Shown here piece by piece: positions 1 through 9,082 of a stretch of 64,000 nucleotides of DNA (the stretch's first letter is position 1; every line of letters begins with the position of its first letter). Origin of the DNA: Flagellimonas amoyensis (GTDB lineage Bacteria; Bacteroidota; Bacteroidia; Flavobacteriales; Flavobacteriaceae); the NCBI RefSeq assembly GCF_003058265.1, contig NZ_QBUK01000001.1, positions 372,001 to 436,000 of the forward strand, read 5' to 3'. The translations under genes were made by a program, and so were the position numbers. Under the pieces are notes generated by a model that was not told the DNA's origin, made no database searches, and saw only the letters and a list, made by a program, of their open reading frames with translations.

Positions 1-1494
1 AAGGACAAACTGCAGGAAGCCGCCAATAAGGTCTTGGACAAGGCCTCTGCTTTAGGATTTGATGGCTTGCTCCAAAAGCAGAAAGATGCCTGGGCGCAGG
101 TTTGGGAGATGAGCGATATCACCATTGATGGAGATATCAAAGCGCAACAAGGTATTCGGTTCAATATTTTTCAGCTCAACCAGACCTATTCGGGCAAAGA
201 TTCCCGTTTGAATATTGGCCCAAAAGGATTCACTGGTGAAAAATACGGTGGAAGTACTTATTGGGACACCGAAGCCTATTGTTTGCCCTTCTACATGGCC
301 ACAAAAAACCAGCAAGTGGCTTGGAACCTGCTCCAATACCGATACGACCATCTACAGAAGGCCATCGAGAATGCCGAGAAATTGGGATTCACCAACGGGG
401 CGGCCCTCTATCCCATGGTCACCATGAACGGAGAGGAATGCCACAACGAATGGGAGATCACTTTTGAAGAAATCCATCGGAACGGGGCCATCGCTTTTGC
501 CATTTATAATTACCATCGCTTTACAGGCGATTACGACTATATCCCCAAAATGGGCCTTGAAGTCTTGATCGGGATAGCCCGATTTTGGCATCAGCGCGTC
601 AATTTTTCAGAGGAAAAACAGCAATATGTAATGCTTGGCGTAACAGGGCCCAATGAATACGAGAACAACGTGAACAACAATTGGTACACCAACTATTTGG
701 CTCAATGGTGCATCGATTATACCATCGAACAGATCAATAAGGTCCGCGAATCCTATCCCAAGGACCATGAAAGAATTATGGCCAAGGCAAAGCTGTCCCC
801 AGCTGAAATTGAGGATTGGGCCAAAGTTTCGGGCAATATGTACTTTCCCTATTCGGAAAAATACCAAGTATTCTTGCAGCAAGATGGCTTTTTGGATAAG
901 AAAATGGTCAAGGTGCAAGATTTGGACAGGTCCGAACGGCCCATCAACCAAAAATGGAGTTGGGACCGGATCCTGCGATCACCCTACATCAAACAGGCCG
1001 ATGTACTCCAAGGCTTCTATTTTTTTGAGGACCATTTCAGCCCAGAAGATTTGGAAAGGCATTTTGATTTTTACGAACCCTTCACCGTGCACGAATCCTC
1101 CCTTTCGCCTTGTGTGCATAGCATTCAGGCGGCTAAATTGGGACGGATGGAGCAGGCCTACACTTTTTACTTAAGGACCTCCCGATTGGATCTGGACGAT
1201 TATAACAAAGAAGTGGAGGAAGGCCTTCACATTACTTCCATGGCAGGAACCTGGATGAGCATTGTGGAAGGTTTTGGCGGGATGCGGGTGCTGGACGGCA
1301 CATTGCATTTTGGGCCTAGGATCCCCAAACAATGGAAATCCTATTCCTTCAAGATCAATTTTAGGAACCAGATCATCACCGTTACTGTTTCTGCGGACGG
1401 TTGCTCTTTTGGGGTTACGGGCGAAGGACCACTCACCATACAAGTGCATGGCAAATCGGTCCAGTTGGTTCCCGGGGAAACGGTGAAGGCATGA
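1..1494 (+). CDS. GH65 maltose/kojibiose phosphorylase family, C-terminal part
   Basis: The reading frame is open from the first base, so the N-terminus lies outside the window; about 497 codons are visible of a family usually near 760 residues. The block NEWEITFEEIHRNG (about base 445) is the hallmark of inverting GH65 disaccharide phosphorylases and contains the general-acid Glu. YIKQADVLQGFYFFEDHF (about base 985) matches the substrate/phosphate region of the family. No signal peptide can be judged. The enzyme would phosphorolyse an alpha-glucobiose such as maltose to glucose and beta-glucose-1-phosphate in the cytoplasm. It overlaps the next gene by ATGA, so the two are co-translated. Exact linkage specificity cannot be read from this fragment. 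Confidence 0.9.
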   Translation, partial: KDKLQEAANKVLDKASALGFDGLLQKQKDAWAQVWEMSDITIDGDIKAQQGIRFNIFQLNQTYSGKDSRLNIGPKGFTGEKYGGSTYWDTEAYCLPFYMATKNQQVAWNLLQYRYDHLQKAIENAEKLGFTNGAALYPMVTMNGEECHNEWEITFEEIHRNGAIAFAIYNYHRFTGDYDYIPKMGLEVLIGIARFWHQRVNFSEEKQQYVMLGVTGPNEYENNVNNNWYTNYLAQWCIDYTIEQINKVRESYPKDHERIMAKAKLSPAEIEDWAKVSGNMYFPYSEKYQVFLQQDGFLDKKMVKVQDLDRSERPINQKWSWDRILRSPYIKQADVLQGFYFFEDHFSPEDLERHFDFYEPFTVHESSLSPCVHSIQAAKLGRMEQAYTFYLRTSRLDLDDYNKEVEEGLHITSMAGTWMSIVEGFGGMRVLDGTLHFGPRIPKQWKSYSFKINFRNQIITVTVSADGCSFGVTGEGPLTIQVHGKSVQLVPGETVKA

Positions 1495-3362
1495 AAACTA
1501 ATCGCTTCATCGCTTTTTTGATAGTGTTGGGAGCGTTATATTCATGCAAGGAAAAAACCGTACAAAGGCCCGCTGAACCGCCCATGAGAAAGAAAATCGT
1601 AGTCTATCAGGTGTTTACACGACTTTTTGGCAACACCAATACCACCAACAAGCCCTGGGGCACCCTAGCCGAAAATGGTGTGGGCAAGTTTTCCGACTTT
1701 ACGGAAAAGGCCCTGGAAGAAATAAAAGGACTGGGCATCACACACGTCTGGTATACCGGAGTACCGCACCATGCCTTGATCAATGATTACACCGCCTACG
1801 GAATTTCGAATGACGATCCCGATGTGGTGAAGGGCAGGGCGGGGTCTCCCTATGCGGTCAAGGATTACTACAATGTGAATCCCGACCTCGCCAACGATCC
1901 CTCCAACCGATTGGAAGAGTTCAAGGCCCTTATCCAAAGAACCCATGATGCGGGGATGAAGGTCATCATCGATATTGTTCCCAACCATGTGGCCCGGAAC
2001 TATGAAGGCAAGACCAACCCCAAAGGGGTTGCGGATTTTGGGGCCAACGATGACACCTCAAAGGAATATGACATCAACAACAATTTTTACTATATCCCCG
2101 GTGAAGCCTTTAAGGTGCCCGAGTGGCAGGGTGGCTATGTGCCATTGGGAGGGACAGGCAACAATTGGTCCGATTCCAAGTTTGAAGAGTACCCGGCCAA
2201 ATGGACAGGTAACGGTTCGCGATTGGCACAGCCCCATTTCAACGATTGGTACGAAACGGTAAAGATCAATTATGGCGTGAGACCAGATGGAACCAAGGAT
2301 TTTGTGGAACTTCCCGACGACTTTGGTGGTAAGGACCATCAGGCCCATGTTGAATTTTGGAAAGACAAGACCCTGCCCGATTCGTGGTACAAGTTCAAGG
2401 ACATTACCCTCTACTGGTTGGATTTTGGGGTGGATGGATTCCGTTTCGATATGGCCGAAATGGTTCCCGTGGAATTTTGGAGCTACCTCAATTCCACGAT
2501 TAAAATGAAGAACCCCGATGCCTTTTTATTGGCCGAAGTATATAATCCAGGCCTTTACCGGGACTACATCCACAAGGGTAAGATGGATTATCTCTACGAC
2601 AAAGTGGAGCTGTACGACAGCATCAAGCACATCATGAAAGGGTATGGTTGGACGGACCATATTCCCGTGGTGCAAAGGGGAATGGCGGATATTGAGCACC
2701 ACATGATCCATTTTTTGGAAAACCATGACGAACAGCGTATCGCCAGTCCTGAATTTGTTGGGAACGCGGCATTGGGAAAGCCTGCCATGGTGGTCTCGGC
2801 GACCATCAGCACCTCGCCCACCATGATTTATTTTGGGCAGGAAGTAGGGGAGCCGGCTGCCGAGGATGCTGGATTTGGCAAACCTTCCCGAACGTCCATT
2901 TTTGATTATATCGGGGTGCCCCATCACCAAAGGTGGGTAAACGATAAAAAGTTTGATGGCGGCCAACTTTCCGAAGAAGAAAAAAGCCTGCGGGATTTTT
3001 ATAAGCATCTGCTGAACTTCACGATACAAAGTGAGGCACTGATGGGAAAATACCAAGAAATCCATTTCTATAATAAAGAACGGACCGAAGGGTATGACCA
3101 CAGGGTCCTGTCCTATGTGCGTTGGTCCGAAAATGAAAAACTCATCATCGTCACCAATTTTGATGCAGGGAAAAACTACGTATTTGAGTTGAAACTGCCA
3201 GAAGACGTGATTGCCCAATGGCAGTTGAATGATGGGAAATACCCTTTGCAGGACAAATTGTTCGGGGATTTCAAGACCACGTTGTCTGTGGTAAACGGGC
3301 AGGGGAAAATCCAAGTGGAATTGCAACCCCTTCAATCCTATATCCTCGGTTTTATAAAATAA
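1491..3362 (+). CDS. GH13 alpha-amylase family lipoprotein
   Basis: 623 residues from the ATG at 1491, which overlaps the stop of the GH65 gene; a longer frame starting at 1401 would run inside that gene and is not used. The N-terminus is a lipoprotein signal with lipobox ending LYSC, so the protein is anchored in an outer or periplasmic membrane leaflet. The GH13 regions are in order: DIVPNH (region I), GFRFDMAEM (II, nucleophile Asp), LLAEVYN (III, acid Glu) and FLENHDEQR (IV, transition-state Asp). It should cleave alpha-1,4-glucans. With the cytoplasmic GH65 enzyme it fits a surface or periplasmic starch/maltodextrin breakdown route. Family assignment is firm, substrate is inferred. Confidence 0.93.
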   Translation: MKTNRFIAFLIVLGALYSCKEKTVQRPAEPPMRKKIVVYQVFTRLFGNTNTTNKPWGTLAENGVGKFSDFTEKALEEIKGLGITHVWYTGVPHHALINDYTAYGISNDDPDVVKGRAGSPYAVKDYYNVNPDLANDPSNRLEEFKALIQRTHDAGMKVIIDIVPNHVARNYEGKTNPKGVADFGANDDTSKEYDINNNFYYIPGEAFKVPEWQGGYVPLGGTGNNWSDSKFEEYPAKWTGNGSRLAQPHFNDWYETVKINYGVRPDGTKDFVELPDDFGGKDHQAHVEFWKDKTLPDSWYKFKDITLYWLDFGVDGFRFDMAEMVPVEFWSYLNSTIKMKNPDAFLLAEVYNPGLYRDYIHKGKMDYLYDKVELYDSIKHIMKGYGWTDHIPVVQRGMADIEHHMIHFLENHDEQRIASPEFVGNAALGKPAMVVSATISTSPTMIYFGQEVGEPAAEDAGFGKPSRTSIFDYIGVPHHQRWVNDKKFDGGQLSEEEKSLRDFYKHLLNFTIQSEALMGKYQEIHFYNKERTEGYDHRVLSYVRWSENEKLIIVTNFDAGKNYVFELKLPEDVIAQWQLNDGKYPLQDKLFGDFKTTLSVVNGQGKIQVELQPLQSYILGFIK

Positions 3363-3365
3363 AAA

Positions 3366-3514
3366 GCTGTCTAAAAAGGGATAGAATTGACATTTTGAGC
3401 TGTCACCCTGAGCGTAGTCGAAGGGACAGGCGAAAAATCTTTATCGTCTTATTGTCAAATTTTAAAATCTCAAAAGAGTCTTCATTTTATTTAGAATGAC
3501 ACTTTTTAGACAGC
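3366..3514. repeat. 149-bp palindromic MITE-like element with 13-bp terminal inverted repeats
   Basis: GCTGTCTAAAAAG at 3366-3378 is perfectly repeated in inverse at 3502-3514. Inside lies an imperfect palindrome at 3400-3429 with core CCCTGAGCGTAGTCGAAGGG, a sequence that recurs in variants at 25989-26017 and inside argD at 24396-24421. The element starts four bases after the amylase stop and fills nearly the whole gap to the next gene, which is convergent. No ORF is inside. It looks like a non-autonomous mobile or REP-type repeat that may also fold as a terminator. Confidence 0.7.
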
Positions 3515-3536
3515 CTCATCAAGTGAAGATCATATA

Positions 3537-3956
3537 CTATTCCTTGACCGCCGTTTTTTGGTAAACGAAGGCAATCACTGCGCCTATGATTCCATAAAAA
3601 ATGATGTCCAGAATGGCTTCCACGGCATGTCCGGTCAAATCCATCCAGATCATGGTGCCATACTGCAACAATCCCATTCCAACACCCATAAACACCCCGA
3701 TCCAGGCCCCATAAGTGAAGCCTTGGCTGAGGGAGTGGTGACCCCTGGCCCATTTACTGTACAAAGTGCTTAGGGCAAAGACAGCTATTAGGTTCCCAAC
3801 GGCAATCAATCCCAGATTGGGAGGATTCTTCATATTATCCACCAAGGAATGTTCGGTGAAAAAATCAACAGTGGCAATACCCCAAACAAGGTATCCCAAA
3901 AAGAACATCACGATTGTGCCCACCAAAGTGGCCAGTAAGTTTGATTTTGAAAACAT
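3537..3956 (-). CDS. small four-helix membrane protein, unknown function
   Basis: 139 residues starting MFSKSNLLATLVGT, with about four hydrophobic segments (residues 8-28, 48-66, 80-102, 112-134) separated by short charged loops. No enzyme motif is recognisable. It is transcribed alone, convergent with the amylase and divergent from the glycerophosphodiesterase. A 9-bp inverted repeat sits just upstream (3981-4012). Real coding is supported by the regular membrane topology and by the absence of a competing frame. I do not recognise a named family. Confidence 0.75.
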   Translation of the reverse strand: MFSKSNLLATLVGTIVMFFLGYLVWGIATVDFFTEHSLVDNMKNPPNLGLIAVGNLIAVFALSTLYSKWARGHHSLSQGFTYGAWIGVFMGVGMGLLQYGTMIWMDLTGHAVEAILDIIFYGIIGAVIAFVYQKTAVKE

Positions 3957-3980
3957 AGTCGTTAAATTATTGGTTAGTAA

Positions 3981-4012
3981 TATGATAAATTTATTAATAT
4001 AATTTTATCATA
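3981..4012. promoter_or_regulatory. inverted repeat upstream of the small membrane protein
   Basis: TATGATAAA (3981-3989) and TTTATCATA (4004-4012) form a perfect 9-bp inverted repeat in a very AT-rich stretch 25 to 56 bases upstream of the ATG of the minus-strand membrane-protein gene. It could be an operator or a plain AT-rich promoter. The rest of 3957-4110 shows only AT-rich sequence. Confidence 0.3.
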
Positions 4013-4116
4013 TCATTAATTATAATTAATATTTATTATTATATTCTATTTTTTTATTTCAGAAACAAGCCTTGTTTTAATCCTTAAGACTGCTCCGGTT
4101 TCGTTTTCATATCGTA

Positions 4117-4134
4117 TTTTTAGCATGCTAAAAA
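4117..4134. promoter_or_regulatory. perfect 18-bp palindrome in front of the glycerophosphodiesterase
   Basis: TTTTTAGCATGCTAAAAA is a perfect palindrome ending 7 bases before the ATG at 4142. The left arm also resembles a -7 box (TATTTTTAG). It may be a repressor site over the promoter or a transcript start hairpin. Confidence 0.4.
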
Positions 4135-4141
4135 ACCATGA

Positions 4142-4894
4142 ATGAAGACCTACATACTTTGGGCGTGTATGGCCATGCTTTTTTTTAATAGTTGTGGTAT
4201 GATGAGATCAGAACCTTTGGTCATTGGACATAGAGGGGCCATGGGCCACGAAACGGAGAATACCTTGGCTTCCATACAGAAGGCCATGGACCTAGGTGTG
4301 GACATGATTGAAATTGACGTGTTCAAAATACGTAGCGGTGAAATTGTGGTATTCCATGATGATAAAGTGGACAGGTTGGCCGACGGTACCGGGAATATAG
4401 AGGAATACAATATTTTGGACCTGAAGCAACTTACTTTGGAGGGTGGCCACAAAATCTCGGAACTCCAAAGTGTTTTGGAAGTGATCAACAACCAAGTGGC
4501 ATTGAATATAGAACTGAAGGGTGCCGGAACAGCCGATAGGGTGAATTTCATCATCAATGATCATATCAACAACAAGGGATGGTCTTCTGAGAATTTCATC
4601 ATCTCCAGTTTTAAATGGAACGAACTCAGGGCCATGCGCAGCATCAATAAGGACATTCAAATAGCGGTACTGACCGAAGAAGATCCTTTGGAGGCCATCC
4701 AAGTGGCCAAAGAACTGGATGCTGTGGCCATCAATCCCTATTTCAAGACACTCCATCAAGAAAATGTGGATAAGATCCATGGCGAAGGGTTGAAAATCTA
4801 TACATGGACCGTGAACGAGCCCCAAGACATCCAACAAATGAAAGCGTTTGGAGTGGACGGAATCATTACCAACTATCCTGAACGGGCCCATTGA
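4142..4894 (+). CDS. glycerophosphodiester phosphodiesterase, lipoprotein
   Basis: 250 residues. A lipoprotein signal ends FFNSC. The GDPD core follows: IGHRG near residue 28 (catalytic His), ENTLASI with the metal Glu, and IEIDVFKIRSGEIVVFHD with the second metal Glu-Asp and catalytic His. The C-terminus has YTWTVNEP and DGIITNYPE, typical of the family. It hydrolyses glycerophosphodiesters to glycerol-3-phosphate and an alcohol outside the cytoplasm. Its stop overlaps the start of the next gene (TGATG). The nearby glpK and glpF suggest glycerol recovery, though they are on the other strand. Confidence 0.92.
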   Translation: MKTYILWACMAMLFFNSCGMMRSEPLVIGHRGAMGHETENTLASIQKAMDLGVDMIEIDVFKIRSGEIVVFHDDKVDRLADGTGNIEEYNILDLKQLTLEGGHKISELQSVLEVINNQVALNIELKGAGTADRVNFIINDHINNKGWSSENFIISSFKWNELRAMRSINKDIQIAVLTEEDPLEAIQVAKELDAVAINPYFKTLHQENVDKIHGEGLKIYTWTVNEPQDIQQMKAFGVDGIITNYPERAH

Positions 4895-6165
4895 TGTTCG
4901 ATGTCATTATTATAGGGGGTGGAGCCGCGGGCTTCTATGCGGCAATCCAAATTGCGGAGCAAGCACCGGATTTAAAGATTGCCATTTTTGAAAGGGGGAA
5001 GACGGTCCTCTCCAAGGTAAAAGTATCGGGGGGTGGGCGTTGCAATGTGACCCATGGCGAATTTTCACCCAAGGAGCTCGCTACCAATTACCCTCGGGGC
5101 GAAAAGGAACTTCTGGGGCCTTTCCACAAGTATGCCCCTATGGATGTCATGTCCTTTTTTGAGGAACGCGGAGTTTCCTTAAAAATAGAAGAGGACGGAC
5201 GAGTGTTTCCCAAAAGTGATTCCTCGCAGACCATCATCGATTGCTTTCTCAATGAAACCGAACGATTGGGAGTAAAGGTTTTGAAGAACAGTTCGGTGAA
5301 ACGGTTCGACCCAATTGAAGGAGGTTGGCAGGTGACTACGATGAACAAACACTATCAGGCCAAAAAATTGTTGTTGGCAACGGGAAGCAACCCCAAGATA
5401 TGGCAGCAATTGGAACAAATGGGCCATCACATCGTTCCACCGGTTCCATCATTGTTCACCTTCAATATCACGGATGAGCGGATAAATGGAATCCAGGGAA
5501 TCAGTGTCCATGCGGCCGTGGAAGTACTCCCCAAAAAGGTTTTTGCGACCGAAAAAGCAGGCCTTGGTCTCAAAAGTGCAAACCATACAGAACCCGTGCT
5601 GCAATCGGAAGGGCCCGTTTTGGTGACGCATTGGGGATTGAGTGGACCTGCCATCCTGAAACTTTCCGCGTGGGGCGCCAACCTGCTGCACGATTACCAT
5701 TATTCCTTCCGATTGAACGTCAACTGGACCCCAGAATATACGACCAGTTCCATGGAGGCTTTCTTAAGAAAGGTAAAGGAAGTGGAGGCAAAAAAAACGG
5801 TATTGCGTACTTCTGCCGTTGAAATTCCCAAACGACTTTGGGCAAAACTGGTGCAAGCGGCCCACATTCAACCCGATGAAAAATGGGCGGATGTCACCAA
5901 GGAGAAATTGCAGGACCTCTCCAAACAACTTACTGCATGTTCCTTCCGGGTGGAAGGGAAGAGCACCTTCAAGGAAGAATTTGTGACCGCGGGAGGTGTG
6001 GACCTGAAAGAGATCAACTTTAAGACCTTCGAAAGCAAATTGCTCCCCGACCTTTATTTTGCCGGGGAAATCATCAATGTGGATGCCATAACCGGGGGGT
6101 TCAACTTCCAAAATGCTTGGACCGGGGCCTACTTGGCCGCCCAGGGCATTGTGGCTTCAAGCTGA
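4894..6165 (+). CDS. NAD(P)/FAD-dependent oxidoreductase, HI0933/BaiN family
   Basis: 423 residues from the ATG at 4894; a TTG one codon upstream is in frame but unnecessary. The N-terminus has the Rossmann motif IIGGGAAGFYAA, then KVKVSGGGRCNVTH, the diagnostic block of the HI0933-like flavoproteins. The C-terminus FAGEIINVDAITGGFNFQNA closes the FAD site. Length is typical. Members are uncharacterised soluble flavoproteins, some acting as ene-reductases or dehydrogenases; the substrate is unknown. The start overlaps the phosphodiesterase stop by two bases, so the genes are coupled although no shared function is obvious. Confidence 0.9.
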   Translation: MFDVIIIGGGAAGFYAAIQIAEQAPDLKIAIFERGKTVLSKVKVSGGGRCNVTHGEFSPKELATNYPRGEKELLGPFHKYAPMDVMSFFEERGVSLKIEEDGRVFPKSDSSQTIIDCFLNETERLGVKVLKNSSVKRFDPIEGGWQVTTMNKHYQAKKLLLATGSNPKIWQQLEQMGHHIVPPVPSLFTFNITDERINGIQGISVHAAVEVLPKKVFATEKAGLGLKSANHTEPVLQSEGPVLVTHWGLSGPAILKLSAWGANLLHDYHYSFRLNVNWTPEYTTSSMEAFLRKVKEVEAKKTVLRTSAVEIPKRLWAKLVQAAHIQPDEKWADVTKEKLQDLSKQLTACSFRVEGKSTFKEEFVTAGGVDLKEINFKTFESKLLPDLYFAGEIINVDAITGGFNFQNAWTGAYLAAQGIVASS

Positions 6166-6166
6166 T

Positions 6167-6895
6167 CTATTGCAATAGCATGGCGATGCCCGCCGCAAGA
6201 ACAGCACCCAATATGGGGCCCACGACAGGAACCCAGGAATAGCCCCATCCATTGGAACCTTTGTTCTTGATCGGGACCAGTGCATGCACAATCCTCGGGC
6301 CCATATCCCGTGCCGGGTTGATGGCATATCCTGTGGTGCCTCCTAGCGAGAGACCTATCCCCCAAACGATCAAGGCTACAGGCAGCGCCCCCAAAGAACC
6401 CAGACCGATGATAGCATTGTCGGTGGACAGTACCGCATCCGTAAAATACAACACCGCGAACACCAAAACGAAGGTGCCAAGGATCTCTGTCAACAAATTT
6501 AAAGGGATGTTGGGGATGGCAGGCGCATTGCAGAACACGCCTCTTTTAGTGTTTCCGTCCTCGGTGGCATCAAAATGGTCCTTGTTGATGAGCCAAACGG
6601 CAAACGCGCCCAACATGGCACCGATAAATTGGGCAAGGATATAACTGGCGATGGATTCAACAGGAAATTCCCCTGCAACGGCCAACCCAATGGTCACCGC
6701 AGGGTTGAGGTGGGCCCCACTGTGGGGACCGGCCACTACCACTCCGGTATAGACCGCAAAGGCCCAGCCAGTGGTGATTACGATCCAGCCGGAACCATTT
6801 CCGTAGGTTTTTTGGAGGGAAACATTGGCATTCACGCCACATCCCATGAGCATCAACAAAAAAGTGCCCACAATTTCTGCAACAAAAGGAGTCAT
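6167..6895 (-). CDS. glpF: glycerol uptake facilitator (aquaporin family)
   Basis: 242 residues with six membrane segments and the two pore motifs, HLNPAVTIG in loop B and AINPARDMGPR in loop E. The Asp after NPAR marks glycerol facilitators rather than water-only aquaporins. It lies 30 bases downstream of glpK on the same strand, so both are likely one transcript and supply glycerol for phosphorylation. The C-terminus is short, as usual. The stop is two bases from the stop of the convergent flavoprotein gene. Confidence 0.93.
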   Translation of the reverse strand: MTPFVAEIVGTFLLMLMGCGVNANVSLQKTYGNGSGWIVITTGWAFAVYTGVVVAGPHSGAHLNPAVTIGLAVAGEFPVESIASYILAQFIGAMLGAFAVWLINKDHFDATEDGNTKRGVFCNAPAIPNIPLNLLTEILGTFVLVFAVLYFTDAVLSTDNAIIGLGSLGALPVALIVWGIGLSLGGTTGYAINPARDMGPRIVHALVPIKNKGSNGWGYSWVPVVGPILGAVLAAGIAMLLQ

Positions 6896-6925
6896 ATCGG
6901 TTTGGAAGTTAGTTTTTGTATGATA

Positions 6926-8422
6926 TTATTGATTCTCAGTCCAGTGTTCCAGTGCTTTTATGGCCCTGTACCATCCCCGGATGCCGTTTTCAATCGCTTT
7001 GCGGTCCTGCGTAGGCTCAAAATGCACATCGGTCTGCCAAATATCTTGGATTTCCTCAGGGTTTTTCCAATAGCCCACGGCCAATCCGGCCAAATAGGCG
7101 GCACCCATAACGGTGGTCTCCACTATCTTCGGACGCACGGTGAACGTGTTCAGCACATCGGCCTGAAACTGCATCAGCATATCGTTCACGGTGGCACCGC
7201 CATCCACGCGCAATTCCTTGATGGAAATACCGGAATCGGCCTCCATGGCCTTTAGGATATCCATGGTCTGGTAGGCAATGGATTCCAATGCGGCACGTGC
7301 GATATGGGCATCAGTACTGCCCCGCGTCAGCCCAAAAATGGTACCCTGGGCATGTTGGTTCCAGTGGGGTGCGCCCAATCCCGCAAAGGCAGGAACAAAG
7401 AAAACACCTTCGGAGCTATCGACCGAAGTTGCCAATTTTTCCACCTGTGCAGAGTTTTTGATGATGCCAAGACCGTCCCGGAGCCATTGCACCACTGCCC
7501 CGGCAATAAAGATGCTGCCTTCGAGGGCGTATTGTGTTTTTCCATTGATTTTCCAGGCCACGGTGGTCAGCAGGTTGTTCTTGGAAACGATGGGCTTTTC
7601 ACCAATGTTCATCAGCATGAAACAACCCGTTCCGTAGGTGTTCTTTACCATGCCCTGTTTGGTGCACATCTGCCCGAACAAGGCCGCTTGTTGGTCGCCC
7701 GCAATGCCCGCAATGGGAATTTTGGAAGCAAAGAAGTTGGGACAGGTGTGTCCGTACACCTCACTGGATTGCTTCACTTCGGGCAGCATGCTCTTTGGAA
7801 TGGTCAAGAGGTCCAACAGTTCATCGTCCCAATCCATGGTGTTGATATTGAAGAGCATGGTGCGCGACGCGTTGGTCACATCGGTGATGTGGAGTTGGCC
7901 ATCGGTCATCTTCCAGATGAGCCAAGAATCGATGGTGCCCAAAGCCAGTTCACCCGCCTCTGCCTTTTCGCGGGCACCGTCCACATGGTCCAAGATCCAT
8001 TTCACCTTGGTCCCCGAGAAATAGGAGTCGATCACGAGACCCGTTTTTTCCCGGATGAGGTCCGATTTCCCAGCCTTTTTCAGTGTGTCACAATAATCGG
8101 CGGTACGTTTGTCCTGCCACACAATGGCATTATAGACAGGCCGACCGGTATTTTTGTTCCAAACCACCACGGTCTCCCGCTGGTTGGTGATACCGATGGC
8201 GGCCATTTGTTCCGCTTTGAGCCCTTTTTTACTGACCGCTTCGGCAGCCATGCCCGCTTGGGTGGACCAGATCTCGTCAGGATCATGCTCTACCCATCCG
8301 GGTTTGGGAAATATTTGGGTGAATTCTTTTTGTGCTACGGAGATTATGGTTCCTTTTTCATCAAACACCACGGCGCGGGAACTGGTGGTGCCTTGATCCA
8401 GGGCAAGGATGTATTGGCTCAT
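6926..8422 (-). CDS. glpK: glycerol kinase
   Basis: 498 residues, the normal length. FGGY-kinase features include [11 protein letters not shown] at the N-terminus (ATP phosphate binding), [12 protein letters not shown] style substrate loop near residue 80, KNTYGTGCF, and [18 protein letters not shown] in the C-terminal domain. It phosphorylates glycerol to glycerol-3-phosphate. glpF follows 30 bases downstream. A possible promoter, reading on the minus strand, has a box TATTTTAG at 8451-8458 with a TTTG at 8475-8478; the spacing of 16 is a little short. No glpD is in the window. Confidence 0.96.
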   Translation of the reverse strand: MSQYILALDQGTTSSRAVVFDEKGTIISVAQKEFTQIFPKPGWVEHDPDEIWSTQAGMAAEAVSKKGLKAEQMAAIGITNQRETVVVWNKNTGRPVYNAIVWQDKRTADYCDTLKKAGKSDLIREKTGLVIDSYFSGTKVKWILDHVDGAREKAEAGELALGTIDSWLIWKMTDGQLHITDVTNASRTMLFNINTMDWDDELLDLLTIPKSMLPEVKQSSEVYGHTCPNFFASKIPIAGIAGDQQAALFGQMCTKQGMVKNTYGTGCFMLMNIGEKPIVSKNNLLTTVAWKINGKTQYALEGSIFIAGAVVQWLRDGLGIIKNSAQVEKLATSVDSSEGVFFVPAFAGLGAPHWNQHAQGTIFGLTRGSTDAHIARAALESIAYQTMDILKAMEADSGISIKELRVDGGATVNDMLMQFQADVLNTFTVRPKIVETTVMGAAYLAGLAVGYWKNPEEIQDIWQTDVHFEPTQDRKAIENGIRGWYRAIKALEHWTENQ

Positions 8423-8513
8423 TTTTGTGATTTATGTGCGCTTGAATTTACTAAAATAAATCTGAGTGGCTACACAAAAACAAAGAAGCACTCTTTTTGC
8501 TTGACTTTTCACC

Positions 8514-8990
8514 TTAGGGGTTGAGGGCCCATATTCGATAGTTCAGTACGGCGGCAAATCCTACCCAAAGCACATAGGGTACCAATAAATAGGCTGCAGG
8601 TCTGCTTATGATCCGGAACCATTTGATGGTGAGCATGATCAAGGTCAGCAACACCAAAATGACCACAAGCCCCAAAAGTGGGTTTTTCAGTCCGAAGAAT
8701 ACAATGCTCCATAAGGCATTGAACAACAATTGGAAAACAAAGTGATAGAGCGCGGTCTTCACCCAAATATGGTGATAGCCCTTGGACCAGACTATGCCTG
8801 CCGAAATGCCCATCATAATGTAAAGGGCAGTCCAAACGGGGGCAAAAAGCTCATTTGGGGGAGTGAACGAAGGTTTGTTGAGTGTTGTGTACCAATCATT
8901 TACCGAGCTCTGCGTGGCGATACTGGATAAAAACCCGATCAGCAGGCAGACAAGGATACCTATGGTGATATAGAGAATTCGTTTTTTCAT
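8514..8990 (-). CDS. tspO: TspO/MBR family tryptophan-rich sensory protein
   Basis: 158 residues with five membrane helices. The signature region after helix 1 reads LNKPSFTPPNELFAPVWT, and the next helix carries YIMMGISAGIVW; the Pro and Trp positions match TspO/MBR proteins. These bind tetrapyrroles and other lipophilic ligands in the membrane and modulate stress or pigment responses. It is a single gene, divergent from the diphosphomevalonate decarboxylase gene, and runs in the same direction as glpK with a 91-base gap. Confidence 0.9.
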   Translation of the reverse strand: MKKRILYITIGILVCLLIGFLSSIATQSSVNDWYTTLNKPSFTPPNELFAPVWTALYIMMGISAGIVWSKGYHHIWVKTALYHFVFQLLFNALWSIVFFGLKNPLLGLVVILVLLTLIMLTIKWFRIISRPAAYLLVPYVLWVGFAAVLNYRIWALNP

Positions 8991-9058
8991 GGTCGGTGCA
9001 ACAGCAACTAAAATAAGAATTTATTTGAATCCAATTTCCAGCTAGGGCTTGGCAAACG

Positions 9059-9066
9059 TATATTTG
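9059..9066 (+). promoter_or_regulatory. putative -7 box for diphosphomevalonate decarboxylase
   Basis: TATATTTG is an exact match to the Bacteroidota -7 consensus TAnnTTTG and ends 16 bases before the ATG at 9083. No clear TTTG partner at -33 is seen at ideal spacing. Confidence 0.4.
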
Positions 9067-9082
9067 TCCAAATTTCCTTTCA

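Noticed and set aside
7304..8524. 406-codon open frame on the plus strand opposite glpK
   Set aside because: It is an antisense shadow: glpK has full family motifs over the same bases, while the plus frame gives no recognisable protein features.
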